DNA of 62,923 nucleotides from VFKI01 sp964647825 (GCA_964647825.1 CAZYJL010000009.1:1-62923); one strand, 5' to 3'. Shown: positions 37,884 to 46,930, numbered from the stretch's first letter. Notes: generated by a model from the letters alone, not told the origin. A program made the numbers and translations.

Positions 37884-38216
37884 ATGACCTTTGTTATCAC
37901 AGAACAATGTATTCGATGCAAATATACCGACTGTGTTGAAGTTTGCCCCGTAGATTGCTTCTATGAAGGCCCTAACTTCCTTGTCATCAAACCTGATGAA
38001 TGCATTGACTGTGCTCTTTGTGAACCAGAGTGTCCAGTTAATGCAATTTATGCAGAAGATGACCTACCTGAAAAATATAGACATTTCACTCAGCTCAATA
38101 AAGAACTCGCAGAGAAATGGCCAAATATTACTCGAAAAATTGATCCACCGGCAGATGCTGATGAATGGGCAAATAAAGAAGGGAAAATACAATTTTTAGA
38201 AAAAGAATCACCCTAA
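37884..38216 (+). CDS. fdxA: 7Fe-8S ferredoxin
   Basis: The protein has 110 aa. The cysteine pattern C9, C12, C17, C21, C25 and C40, C43, C46, C50 (CIRCKYTDCVEVCPVDCF; CIDCALCEPECPVNAI) and the C-terminal extension with KYRHFTQLNKELAEKWPNIT are those of FdxA, the 3Fe-4S/4Fe-4S ferredoxin of proteobacteria. It carries electrons in the cytoplasm. It stands between two copies of the palindromic element, at 37766 and 38223. Confidence 0.95.
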   Translation: MTFVITEQCIRCKYTDCVEVCPVDCFYEGPNFLVIKPDECIDCALCEPECPVNAIYAEDDLPEKYRHFTQLNKELAEKWPNITRKIDPPADADEWANKEGKIQFLEKESP

Positions 38217-38222
38217 AAATAT

Positions 38223-38263
38223 GTAACAGGTAGTCAGAATTTTTTAAATTAACTACCTGTTAC
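38223..38263. mobile_element. 41-bp palindromic element with perfect 8-bp target duplication
   Basis: GTAACAGGTAGT faces ACTACCTGTTAC across 17 A/T-rich bases. Both sides carry AAAAATAT (38215-38222 and 38264-38271). The ends match those of the 175-bp element at 44266. It lies 6 bp after the fdxA stop and could also serve as its terminator. Confidence 0.88.
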
Positions 38264-38431
38264 AAAAATATAGCGACTTTTTTGCCTACTGCCTACTTAA
38301 AAAACTAAAATAATTATTATGAAAAAAAATTAGACAGATTACTTTGTTTTTTTAGTCACTCATCTGCGCTAGGTTATCAAAGTCAATTCACGTAGGTTGC
38401 GTGTGCGCATCTCTTTCTTTATTCTGAATAA

Positions 38432-40624
38432 ATGAATCAAGCACCTCCGCCAACGGGTGATAAAAAGCAAAAACCCATTTTGCCTCCTTTGCGCAATGAT
38501 ATTTCATTTGCCTTTAATGACTATGACCTTGAAGGCAAACCACAATGGATGATCCATGATCCTAGCAGAAACAAATTTTTCCTTATTGGTTGGCTAGAAT
38601 ATGAGATTATCTCCCGTTGGCATCTTGGTGATCCAGAAAAAATCATCACTTCTATTCAAAATGAAACGACGCTCCAAGTAGAAATGCAAGATATTGAAAA
38701 TTTTCTTAATTACCTGACGACGCATTTTTTAATTAAACAAAGTGGTTACAAAATCCACTCTTCTGCAAAACAACAAAAAATGTTCGAAGGTGACAATCGT
38801 TTAAAATGGATTATTGAACATTATCTCTTTTTTAGAATTCCTCTGTGCCAACCCGATGGATTTTTATCACGTACTAAATGGTTCGGTGATCTATTATTTA
38901 GTCGCTACACTGCATATATCATGATTGTGCTTGCCGGTCTTGCCATTTTTCAATTAGGGGCACGCTGGGACGTATTTTTACATACATTTTCAAGTATTTT
39001 TACATGGCAAGGCATTTTATTTTATCTGATTGCATTTCTATTTTGTAAACTTATTCATGAACTCGGACATGCTTATAAATGTAAAAGCTATGGCGTCCCC
39101 GTCCCAACGCTTGGTGTCGCTTTTCTTGTATTCTGGCCCGTGCTTTATACCGACACGACACTTAGCTGGACACTCAATAGCAAACAGCGTATGAAGATTG
39201 CACTCGCCGGGGTGTGGGCAGAATCTTATATCACCATTATTGCCGCACTTATTTGGTGTAATAGCGATAATCTTACCCTGAAATCAATCTGTTATTTAGT
39301 CATTACTGTTAATTGGATAGCAAGCTTACTAATTAATGTCAGCCCCTTCATGCGTTTTGACGGCTATTATGTCCTAGCAGACTTTTTAAGGATGCCTAAT
39401 TTACAACCACGCGCCTTTGCCCTCACACGCTGGCAAATAAGACGCTGGCTCTTTCATTGGCCAACTCCGCCACCTGAAAAATTTAAACCCTCTATGCATG
39501 CATTTCTTGTTGCTTACTCAATAACAACATGGATTTATCGTTTCATTATTTATCTTGCAATTGCCATACTAGTTTATCTATTCTTTTTTAAAATGCTTGG
39601 CATTATTTTATTTGCCGTTGAACTTTACTATTTCATTATCAGTCCTGTTCTCACTGAAATTCGTTTCTGGCTTAGCTCTCGTGAAAACTTCAGTTTTAAC
39701 TTACGCACACGCATTACTACATTTCTTGTTGTTGTCATATTACTTTTCTTTTTATTACCTGTCAGCGAAACACTCAAAATGCCTGCAACAGTTTCTTATG
39801 CTCATGAATTTATTTCTGCACCTGAAGAAGGCATACTTGCAACACCTTTGCCCAAGACAGGTTCTATCATAAAAAAAGGAGAAACAATCGTTATTATATC
39901 TTCTCCTATGCTTAATCAAGAAATAAAAGAAGTAAAACTCAATTATCAAAAAACGCTCGATGAATTACGTCAAACAGAAATTGATCCCTCATTGAATGAT
40001 CAAAAATCTATTTTATTATCAGCAGCAAGCAGAGAACGTTCTAAATATGAGAAATTAATGGAACGTTTTAACCGTCTTACAATCAAAGCACCATTTACCG
40101 GTGTCATCGCAGAAGTTGCTTCTGATATTAAATTAGGAACATCCATTATGAATAATGAATGGTTAGGTGACCTAATTGATCCAGAACAAATCCTCATCGA
40201 GGCATATGTCTCACAAATCGATCGCGCCCGAATCAAAACTGGACTAAAAGGCTATTTTTATTCTGCTAACCTAGAACAAGCGCCACTCCCTGTTAAAGTA
40301 AAAACAATAGAGATCCTAAATACTAGACAACTCGACTGTCACTTTTCTGGTGCACTAAAAGCTGGAAAAGTAGAAAGCACGACGATTAACACGCCTTGTT
40401 ATCATATTAGTGACCTTGGTGGAGAAATTCCTACTCTCTTAACTAATGAAGGTACATTTGTGCCAGTTGATTCTGTTTATCGCGTTATCCTTGAAACTCC
40501 TGAAAAAGTAAAGTTCTCTCGAATAGAAAGAGGGAGCGTCATTCTTGACTCAGAACCCAGTTCATTTGCAAGCCGAACACTTTATCAAGTTAAGAAAATC
40601 TGGATAGAACAAAGTGGTTTCTAA
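38432..40624 (+). CDS. M50-type zinc metalloprotease fused to HlyD-like periplasmic domain
   Basis: The protein has 730 aa. The N-terminal cytosolic part (about 1-155) is followed by a polytopic membrane region with the zinc motif H209-E210-L211-G212-H213 and a third-ligand candidate D310 in SPFMRFDGYY. More helices follow. From about 450 there is a periplasmic HlyD/biotinyl-lipoyl-like module with coiled coil and IKAPFTGVIAEV. This matches 'putative peptide zinc metalloprotease' proteins, which often sit beside secretion or bacteriocin-type export genes. Here it stands alone. The ribosome site is not obvious. Confidence 0.85.
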   Translation: MNQAPPPTGDKKQKPILPPLRNDISFAFNDYDLEGKPQWMIHDPSRNKFFLIGWLEYEIISRWHLGDPEKIITSIQNETTLQVEMQDIENFLNYLTTHFLIKQSGYKIHSSAKQQKMFEGDNRLKWIIEHYLFFRIPLCQPDGFLSRTKWFGDLLFSRYTAYIMIVLAGLAIFQLGARWDVFLHTFSSIFTWQGILFYLIAFLFCKLIHELGHAYKCKSYGVPVPTLGVAFLVFWPVLYTDTTLSWTLNSKQRMKIALAGVWAESYITIIAALIWCNSDNLTLKSICYLVITVNWIASLLINVSPFMRFDGYYVLADFLRMPNLQPRAFALTRWQIRRWLFHWPTPPPEKFKPSMHAFLVAYSITTWIYRFIIYLAIAILVYLFFFKMLGIILFAVELYYFIISPVLTEIRFWLSSRENFSFNLRTRITTFLVVVILLFFLLPVSETLKMPATVSYAHEFISAPEEGILATPLPKTGSIIKKGETIVIISSPMLNQEIKEVKLNYQKTLDELRQTEIDPSLNDQKSILLSAASRERSKYEKLMERFNRLTIKAPFTGVIAEVASDIKLGTSIMNNEWLGDLIDPEQILIEAYVSQIDRARIKTGLKGYFYSANLEQAPLPVKVKTIEILNTRQLDCHFSGALKAGKVESTTINTPCYHISDLGGEIPTLLTNEGTFVPVDSVYRVILETPEKVKFSRIERGSVILDSEPSSFASRTLYQVKKIWIEQSGF

Positions 40625-40637
40625 ACAGCAAATAAAT

Positions 40638-40773
40638 GTAACAAATCAATGGGGAGTATTCTTTGACTACTTGGACTAAGCACAATTTGTGAACCATAGC
40701 TCCCATGTGAGTAGACTCGCCAGAGTAATCTGGCGAGTCTACTCACATGCCATAACCCTCTCTGATCTCTTAC
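40638..40773. mobile_element. Diverged palindromic element enclosing a 20-bp-arm hairpin
   Basis: The left end GTAACAAATCAATGGGGAGT resembles the ends of the 54442 element (GTAACAGATCAGTGGGGGT) and the right end is GATCTCTTAC. The flanks AAATAAAT and AAATTATT agree at 6 of 8 bases, a decayed target duplication. Inside, 40705-40724 and 40729-40748 form a perfect 20-bp stem with a GTAA tetraloop, which other copies lack. It lies between two convergent genes. Confidence 0.7.
40705..40748. terminator. Perfect 20-bp hairpin between convergent genes
   Basis: The left arm ATGTGAGTAGACTCGCCAGA is the exact complement of the right arm, with a 4-nt GTAA loop. There is no T-run on either side, so classical intrinsic termination is uncertain. 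It may instead act as a bidirectional RNA-stabilising or Rho-linked structure. It is the strongest stem in the window. Confidence 0.55.
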
Positions 40774-40779
40774 AAATTA

Positions 40780-42261
40780 TTAGGATAATGTATTGAAACC
40801 TGCTGTTAAACTTTTTGCAGTGCCGTCTCTGGAAAAAAAAAAGCGTTCAAAGAGTGGGCCTGATAAAAAATCGCACCCTGCATCCTTAAAAAATTTTTTC
40901 TGCTGCTCGTCTTCTACCCCACCAACAAGAAATGGAATACCCGCGTTGCGCGAAAGATCCATCATAGTTGTAAATATTCTTTCACTCTCAGGCTGCTTCA
41001 TAAAATTACGCACAATTTCAGGTTTGATTTTGAGATAAAATGGCTTAAAAAAAGTAAGATTCTGTAATGTATTCCTACCAATCAGCTGTAATTCAACTGA
41101 AAATTTCACACCAGCAGCTAACAAATCTGAAAAACCTTTTTCTTGTAATGCTGTATGATTTTGGGAAGGAATATCTGTTAGTTCAAAAACTAATTGTAAC
41201 GGATCAGCATGCTTTGTTTTTATTCCCTCTAAAATCTCACACATTCTAAATACAAATCGCGTATTCTCTACCATCCTTGATGCCAAAGAAACAGCAAACC
41301 ACGGCTTTACTTCAACAGAACCCCAATTTTGTTGTGTCAGTTCTATTTGCTGTATAAGCCACTCCATGATTTGTATCGTTTTACCGGAATTTTCCGCAAC
41401 TCTCATAAACTCTGGCCAGAAAACTTCACCTAAACCTTCTACCTGCAAACAAGGAACAGCTTCTACACCAGCTAGCCTCTGACCTGCTGCATCCACACAA
41501 GGAAAATAATGCATCACCAAACGTGAGAGCACATTAGGCTGCTGAATGGCACCAGCAATCATTAACTCTCGTTTGCCACGTGCATGAATCTCTTGATGAT
41601 AGAAGCGATAACTATTCTTACCACTTTGTTTTGCTTCCTGTAGTGCAGCACTTGCACGCGAAACCAAATTCTCCCTAGTATCTGCATCAACTGGATAAAT
41701 AGCGATGCCCATACAAGCGGAAAGAAAAAATTCATTATTTCCAATAGAAAAAGGTTTTAGAAAATTTTCTTGAATGCGTTGAGCAACATAGATAGCCATC
41801 TCGGGTTGCGAAAGCTGAGGTAACAATATTAGAAAATTGTCTCCCGCATAACGTGAAACTGAATCTACCTGACGCACACAAGATAATAATCGTTTTGCCA
41901 CTTGTGCTAATAAGAGATCCCCTGTCTCTTCTCCAAAACGATTAACCTCACTGAAATGATCAAGATCTAGAGAAATCAAACCAAAAATTTTCTGATAACG
42001 ACGGCTCAATAGGATGGTTTGCTGTAACCTATCATCAAAAGCAATGCGCCCCGGCAGTCCTGTCACTGAATCGGATGGTTTTTGAGTTAACTCGTTCATA
42101 CTTTTTGCTAATTCAACGGAAAAAGCTTCTTGTTGCATCCGGGCATCCGCAAACCCAGCTTCCATTTCAGCAAGATATTTTTTTAACTTGACATATTTTT
42201 TATAGAAAATCACAGCAAAAATAACTGATATAACAGTGACAAGAAAAAACAAAATATCCAC
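40780..42261 (-). CDS. GGDEF-EAL protein with both catalytic motifs degenerate
   Basis: The protein has 493 aa from GTG (42261) with AAGGAGG 6 nt upstream. One N-terminal membrane helix (2-20) and a short coiled coil precede a GGDEF-like domain (DSVTGLPGR... to ~225) whose signature is A139-G-D-N-F instead of GGDEF. An EAL-like domain (~240-480) follows with GVEAV at 265-269 instead of GVEAL, and ELQLIG where DDFGTG is expected. Neither cyclase nor phosphodiesterase activity is likely. It may act as a c-di-GMP sensor or as a scaffold. It lies 61 bp downstream of cvpA on the same strand. Confidence 0.88.
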   Translation of the reverse strand: MDILFFLVTVISVIFAVIFYKKYVKLKKYLAEMEAGFADARMQQEAFSVELAKSMNELTQKPSDSVTGLPGRIAFDDRLQQTILLSRRYQKIFGLISLDLDHFSEVNRFGEETGDLLLAQVAKRLLSCVRQVDSVSRYAGDNFLILLPQLSQPEMAIYVAQRIQENFLKPFSIGNNEFFLSACMGIAIYPVDADTRENLVSRASAALQEAKQSGKNSYRFYHQEIHARGKRELMIAGAIQQPNVLSRLVMHYFPCVDAAGQRLAGVEAVPCLQVEGLGEVFWPEFMRVAENSGKTIQIMEWLIQQIELTQQNWGSVEVKPWFAVSLASRMVENTRFVFRMCEILEGIKTKHADPLQLVFELTDIPSQNHTALQEKGFSDLLAAGVKFSVELQLIGRNTLQNLTFFKPFYLKIKPEIVRNFMKQPESERIFTTMMDLSRNAGIPFLVGGVEDEQQKKFFKDAGCDFLSGPLFERFFFSRDGTAKSLTAGFNTLS

Positions 42262-42322
42262 AAAGAGCCTCCTTGCCCATACTCCACACTTAACCGTAAA
42301 AAAACGCTTATCAATTAAAAAA

Positions 42323-43009
42323 TTATTTTGGTTTCTTTTCGGTTTCCGTATCTAAAAAATTAGGAGAAACCACCCCTGTTATATCTTTTACATTATAAAG
42401 ATTTTTATCCTCAAATACTTTTTGATAATTTGCGACATCCTGTCGGTTAATCAATCCATCTAACTTCATTGCTGCTCCCTGAAACAAACCAATAAAATAA
42501 GACCCATACAGCAAACTGCTTCCTGGAACACCCTCGCCACCTTTGTAAATATGCAAAGTCAAAATCATAATAATCACTAAATTTATCACATAACCTCTTA
42601 TGCAACCCAATGCTGCACCGACTTTACGATTCCAAACGGCATAGGGAAATGAAAACACTTCTGCAAAACTTGAAACTAACACAGCGTCCAATACCGAAAA
42701 CACACCCACAAAGCATACTAACACACTAAGAGACCAAGAGATCTCATGTAGCAAATCCGCTGTTAAAGGAGCCGCGCCAATTGCCCGCATAAAATTTCGA
42801 ATAAAAGATGAATCAATAACATCTTGAATTAAAGGCGAACTATCAAAAAAATGTGTCAATGGAACTGTAAAACGAATAGTAAAGATCAGTGCTGCACTCA
42901 AACACATCATTGAAATAATTTCTTTGGTGGCACCTCTAGACATACCTAAAATTGTGTTGAGGAGAAAGATGAGGAATATAAAAAAATCTAACCCATTCCA
43001 GCTACTCAT
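42323..43009 (-). CDS. cvpA: CvpA family membrane protein
   Basis: The protein has 228 aa from MSSWNGLDFFIFLIFLLNTILGMSRGATKEI, the typical CvpA start, with GGAGG 10 nt upstream; an upstream in-frame extension is not used. There are four predicted membrane helices and a C-terminal cytoplasmic tail. CvpA is linked to envelope homeostasis and, in enterics, colicin V production and purF. Here purF is not adjacent and cvpA has moved away from the dedD/accD block, pairing instead with the GGDEF-EAL gene. Confidence 0.88.
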   Translation of the reverse strand: MSSWNGLDFFIFLIFLLNTILGMSRGATKEIISMMCLSAALIFTIRFTVPLTHFFDSSPLIQDVIDSSFIRNFMRAIGAAPLTADLLHEISWSLSVLVCFVGVFSVLDAVLVSSFAEVFSFPYAVWNRKVGAALGCIRGYVINLVIIMILTLHIYKGGEGVPGSSLLYGSYFIGLFQGAAMKLDGLINRQDVANYQKVFEDKNLYNVKDITGVVSPNFLDTETEKKPK

Positions 43010-43231
43010 CAAAAATCTGCCTCCGTCGATTAACCACACTGTGACTTTACACAAACACTAAAAATTATCCCATGAATTACACTGTATTCCAAAAGAAAAA
43101 AAATCAAGTTAGAATGGCCTTGTTTTTTCATATAATTTGTATAAACATCAAACTAAATTGTTTTTTTAATATACAAAATTATTTTTTTGGTTAAAAATAA
43201 AACATAGAAGCAAAACAATAGGAATTTCGGC

Positions 43232-44236
43232 ATGCCTGAAGCAGGCACTACCTCTTATAACCTAAACCAACAAAAAAAATATTGGTTTATTATTACCTTT
43301 TTAATACTCCTTTTTCTTGCTCAATTACCTAATGTAGCTTATGCAAAAAAAGCTTCGATACATCACAAAAAAAATACTCTTACGGTATCTCATAAAAGAA
43401 AAAAGCATAAAAATAAAAAGACAAACCAAAAAGAAGATGTCGCGCACACAATAAAACATTCAAAGAAAAAAGGACATAACAAGCAAGCTCTGCACAATAA
43501 GAACACACATCAAAATCATATAGTGCATCACCGCAAACTTGTCAGCTACTTACCCAATAATCATAGCTTGGCACGTATTAACACAATTCATTTGGCAAAA
43601 AATACGCATATTATAAATAAAGATGTCACAAAAGCCCAAAAGCATCTGGTTGATTTTGTCGACAAGACGGTTTACAACCTACGCTACACAAGCTATCGGT
43701 TAGGTGGCTCGCACTTTGATGCCTCACATGGAGTCTATATTTTAGACTGCTCTATTTTCGTTGATAATGTACTGAGTAAAATTTATCCCAAAGCATGGCT
43801 TGATCTTGTCAATGCAAGTGGTGCAAATCGACCTGCCTCACAACACTATTATGATTTCTTTAAAGATTTATCTGACGGCTCAACGGACCGTTACTGGGAT
43901 CCTGTTGAAAAAGTAGGTCAATTATTACCAGGAGATATTCTTGTATTTCGTGATAAAAAACCACATCCTGGAAAAGCCGCTGGTCATGTGATGGTTGTCA
44001 TGAGCAAACCTATACGTACTGCGCAAGCTTTTTTCATCCGTGTTGCAGATGCCGCGCCTATACGTCACAGTGCTGATACAAGACAGCGTAATGAATCAGG
44101 CATTGGGATAGGCACAATGTTACTAAAGCCCAATCCACACACAGGTAAACCCGCAGCATATGCATGGGCATTGGGTGGATCATGGCGAAAAAATGTGAAT
44201 TTCGCTATGGCAAGACCCTTAAAGCTTGATGTCTAA
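43232..44236 (+). CDS. Secreted NlpC/P60-like cysteine hydrolase with His/Lys-rich linker
   Basis: The protein has 334 aa. An N-terminal hydrophobic segment (residues 17-35, FIITFLILLFLAQLPNVAYA) acts as a signal peptide or anchor. Residues 39-105 are extremely Lys/His/Asn-rich (HHKKN, HKRKKHKNKK). A C-terminal hydrolase-like domain shows C173 in YILDCSIFVDNVL, H252 in AAGHVMVVM and LLPGDILVF before it, as in NlpC/P60 or CHAP enzymes. It probably cleaves peptidoglycan. The basic linker could bind wall polymers or DNA. AGGA lies upstream of the ATG. Confidence 0.75.
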   Translation: MPEAGTTSYNLNQQKKYWFIITFLILLFLAQLPNVAYAKKASIHHKKNTLTVSHKRKKHKNKKTNQKEDVAHTIKHSKKKGHNKQALHNKNTHQNHIVHHRKLVSYLPNNHSLARINTIHLAKNTHIINKDVTKAQKHLVDFVDKTVYNLRYTSYRLGGSHFDASHGVYILDCSIFVDNVLSKIYPKAWLDLVNASGANRPASQHYYDFFKDLSDGSTDRYWDPVEKVGQLLPGDILVFRDKKPHPGKAAGHVMVVMSKPIRTAQAFFIRVADAAPIRHSADTRQRNESGIGIGTMLLKPNPHTGKPAAYAWALGGSWRKNVNFAMARPLKLDV

Positions 44237-44265
44237 TACTATGGTGGTGAGTCAATAAAAAATTG

Positions 44266-44440
44266 GTAACAGGTAGTCAGGATTTTTTAACTTGACTACA
44301 TAACACGAGTTCCGCAGAGACATCACGTCATCGAAGCAGCGCCCTTTCATGCTTCATGAAGCGCATTTTCATGAATAAAATGCAACCTGCTGTGGGGTGA
44401 TTGCGGTCAGTCAAGTGAAAAAATCCTGACTACCTGTTAT
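44266..44440. mobile_element. 175-bp palindromic MITE-like element
   Basis: The left end GTAACAGGTAGTCAGGATTT mirrors the right end (AAATCCTGACTACCTGTTAT), with inverted repeats of about 35 bp. The core is shared with the 18289 copy (CGAAGCA.CGCCCTTTCATG). The flanks AAAAATTG and CAAAAATG agree at 6 of 8 bases. It is non-coding, between the NlpC-like gene and the plus-strand PHA synthase. Confidence 0.85.
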
Positions 44441-44535
44441 CAAAAATGAACAATCGCCGTCATTAATCAGTCGAAAACAATAACTTATTTTTGTCTAGAC
44501 GATATTTGGTGTAGCATTAAAAGGAGAAAGCGTGT

Positions 44536-46017
44536 ATGGACGGCACGACGAATTCTAATCCATTTATCGCATGGCTTATCTCTACCCTCCAGCAAAGCGC
44601 CTTAGATGTCACTGACCCAAGAAAGATACATCAATCAGCCGAATTATGGCAATTTTTAGCAAAACAATTTCATGATGCACTTTCTCCTGACCACTTTCCT
44701 TATACCAATCCTGATATCTTTAAAAAAACAATGGAAACAGGTGGGTCCAATTTAGTTGAAGGATTTAATAAATTTATTAACGACCTGTTAAATAACAATG
44801 GACAACCCATTATTCCACTCACCGATATGTCTGCTTTTACACTCGGTAAAAATATTGCTTGCACACCAGGTGATGTGATTTTTCAAAATAATCTAATGCA
44901 ACTGATTTGCTATCATCCAAAAACAAAAAAGGTTTACGAACGCCCACTATTAATTATTCCACCTTGGATTAATAAATTTTACATTCTTGATCTACGACCA
45001 GAAAATTCTCTTGTACGTTGGTTAGTTGATCACGGCATACCTGTTTTTATCATTTCATGGCGTAATCCAGATAGCTCACTACGCAATCTAACTTTTGATG
45101 ATTATCTAACAGCAGGACCCGTTACTGCGATGAAAATCATTAAAAAAACAAAAAAAATAAAAAAATTAAATCTTTTGAGTTATTGTATCGCTGGTACACT
45201 GACTGCTTGTTTCCTTGCTAATCAAAAAACAAAAATACATTCTGTACCCACTATTTGTAGTGCAACATTTCTCACAACGCTACTTGATTTTTCAAATCCA
45301 GGCGATCTAGGTTTATTTATAAATGAAAAACAATTAGATACTATAGAAAAAAGTATGCATGCAAAAGGCTATATGGATGGAACGATCATGGCGGGACTTT
45401 TTGGTATTCTAAGAGCAAGAGATTTATTGTGGCCCGCTTTTACTCGACATTATTTAAAGAATGAAAAACCGCCTGTTTCTGACTTTCTTTATTGGAATGC
45501 AGATGCCACTCACATTCCAGAAAAAGTACATCGTTTTTGGTTACGGAACATGTACCTTGAAAATAAATTAATCACACCAGATGCACTCATTCTTAATGAT
45601 ACCCCCATTGATGTGAGAACAATCACGGTGCCAACTTTCTTTGTTGCAGGTATGCGTGATCATATTGTGCCCTGGCAGTCGTGTTATCAGAGCAGTCAAT
45701 TATTAAGTGGACCTGTTAAATTTGTTCTATCTACCTCCGGACATGTTGCTGGTGTGATTAATCCACCTGAAAATAATCGTTACAGTTATCACATTGCAAC
45801 GAATCATTACAAAAATCCAGAAGACTTTTTAATACATGCAAAAAGCCACACTGGCTCTTGGTGGCCAGCATGGCTAAAATGGTTGAAAAAATATAGTGGT
45901 GATTTGCAACCAACAGAAAATATTATCAATACTCAAATAAAAACTATTGAACCAGCACCTGGTCATTATGTCAAAGTGACATTAGCTGAAATCACCGAAA
46001 AGGAAAATAAAAAATAA
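44536..46017 (+). CDS. Short, divergent poly(3-hydroxyalkanoate) synthase
   Basis: The protein has 493 aa. It aligns with the C-terminal four fifths of PhaC (PDHFPYTNPDIFKKTMETGG corresponds to residue ~173 of the other synthase), so about 120 N-terminal residues are missing. AAGGAG precedes the ATG, so the short form is real. The lipase-like box is S-Y-C217-I-A-G instead of G-Y-C-L-G-G, keeping the Cys nucleophile. Catalytic Asp (MRDHIVPW) and His (TSGHVAGVI) are also kept. It may make or remodel polymer with altered specificity, or be a depolymerase-like paralogue. Confidence 0.85.
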   Translation: MDGTTNSNPFIAWLISTLQQSALDVTDPRKIHQSAELWQFLAKQFHDALSPDHFPYTNPDIFKKTMETGGSNLVEGFNKFINDLLNNNGQPIIPLTDMSAFTLGKNIACTPGDVIFQNNLMQLICYHPKTKKVYERPLLIIPPWINKFYILDLRPENSLVRWLVDHGIPVFIISWRNPDSSLRNLTFDDYLTAGPVTAMKIIKKTKKIKKLNLLSYCIAGTLTACFLANQKTKIHSVPTICSATFLTTLLDFSNPGDLGLFINEKQLDTIEKSMHAKGYMDGTIMAGLFGILRARDLLWPAFTRHYLKNEKPPVSDFLYWNADATHIPEKVHRFWLRNMYLENKLITPDALILNDTPIDVRTITVPTFFVAGMRDHIVPWQSCYQSSQLLSGPVKFVLSTSGHVAGVINPPENNRYSYHIATNHYKNPEDFLIHAKSHTGSWWPAWLKWLKKYSGDLQPTENIINTQIKTIEPAPGHYVKVTLAEITEKENKK

Positions 46018-46116
46018 CCAGTTGTCAACAGATCCTAATAAATCGTCGAACGTGACAAGAGCTAACGTGACAATTATCCGAGATATGTCATATTCATTTT
46101 TCTCACGCTTGACTAA

Positions 46117-46599
46117 TTAACGTCTCATAGAAGACATTTCCACAAATTGTGAATGATGAATAGCTTTTTTATTTTGTTCAGAATCATAATGATTTGCTAT
46201 CATTTTTTTCATCTGATTAATAATCTCTTCTTTAGCAATAGGAATACGCTCGTCTACAGCAACAGCTGCATATGGATTGAAACAATTTGTTATAAAATTA
46301 AATTTTTTTATTTTTTCATCAAAGGCATCATAAAAAACGTTTTCAATTGCTGTGCCTAGCTCACTATTATAAATATTATTTAAATTTTGATATATACTAA
46401 CTAAAAAATACCATTTTTCTTCGCTAGTTGTATTTTTTTGATATTGCGCTAAGTTTTTAGCAGAATCATGACTATGATGCGTTGTAAAAAATCTAAAAAT
46501 ATTTTTTTCGGAAAATTTTTTTAAATAAGCCTCACCAATTGCATTAATAAACTGGTTATCAATTTCTGTCTTAATAATATGTTTTTTTTGATATTTCAT
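46117..46599 (-). CDS. Hypothetical protein, third gene of the tetR operon
   Basis: I do not recognise this 160-aa soluble protein. It is rich in Asn, Lys, Phe and Tyr and predicted helical, with no signal peptide or membrane helix. CGGAG 7 nt before the ATG supports the start. It follows the 99-aa protein by 31 bp in the same direction. Its AT-driven composition (NNIYNSE, KKFNF) is more extreme than that of housekeeping neighbours, consistent with an accessory gene. Confidence 0.6.
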   Translation of the reverse strand: MKYQKKHIIKTEIDNQFINAIGEAYLKKFSEKNIFRFFTTHHSHDSAKNLAQYQKNTTSEEKWYFLVSIYQNLNNIYNSELGTAIENVFYDAFDEKIKKFNFITNCFNPYAAVAVDERIPIAKEEIINQMKKMIANHYDSEQNKKAIHHSQFVEMSSMRR

Positions 46600-46630
46600 A
46601 AACTCACTCCGATTTTTTAAATATTAACAT

Positions 46631-46930
46631 TTAATTCTCAAAATTTTTTCTCACAGCTTCTTTTAAAAGAATTTCCTCAACTAACGCATTCCTACATGAG
46701 AAATAGTCATGCAATTGAAGTGCAATTAAATCAGGCGATAATTTTTTTATCATATTAATCGCAGCTTCTTTTTCTTTTAAATTTGTTTTATGACTTTCAA
46801 GAATCATAATATTTTCTATTGTAGCTCTCACTGTGCCTTTTCTAACGAATTGATGACCAAACTTTTTATAATTCATTTCATCCGCTAAAATGGCTTCAGG
46901 TGACACCGCATTTATTTGATTTTTTGACAC
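46631..46930 (-). CDS. Hypothetical 99-aa protein between tetR and the third ORF
   Basis: The start is GTG at 46930, not the in-frame ATG at 46945. The bases of that ATG region (ATGAGGAGG) are the Shine-Dalgarno itself, and AGGAGG stands 6 nt before GTG. The product is helical and basic (EAILADEMNYKKFGHQFVRKG; LIALQLHDYFSCRNALVEE), with no known family. It lies 26 bp after tetR, so it is probably cotranscribed and controlled with it. Confidence 0.65.
   Translation of the reverse strand: MSKNQINAVSPEAILADEMNYKKFGHQFVRKGTVRATIENIMILESHKTNLKEKEAAINMIKKLSPDLIALQLHDYFSCRNALVEEILLKEAVRKNFEN

Noticed and set aside
37884..38216. Ferredoxin FdxA as dedicated redox partner of the P450
   Set aside because: 13 kb apart, and FdxA is a general housekeeping protein; no sequence evidence links them.
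44536..46017. Short PHA synthase considered a pseudogene
   Set aside because: Strong ribosome site, full catalytic triad and uninterrupted frame argue for a functional protein.
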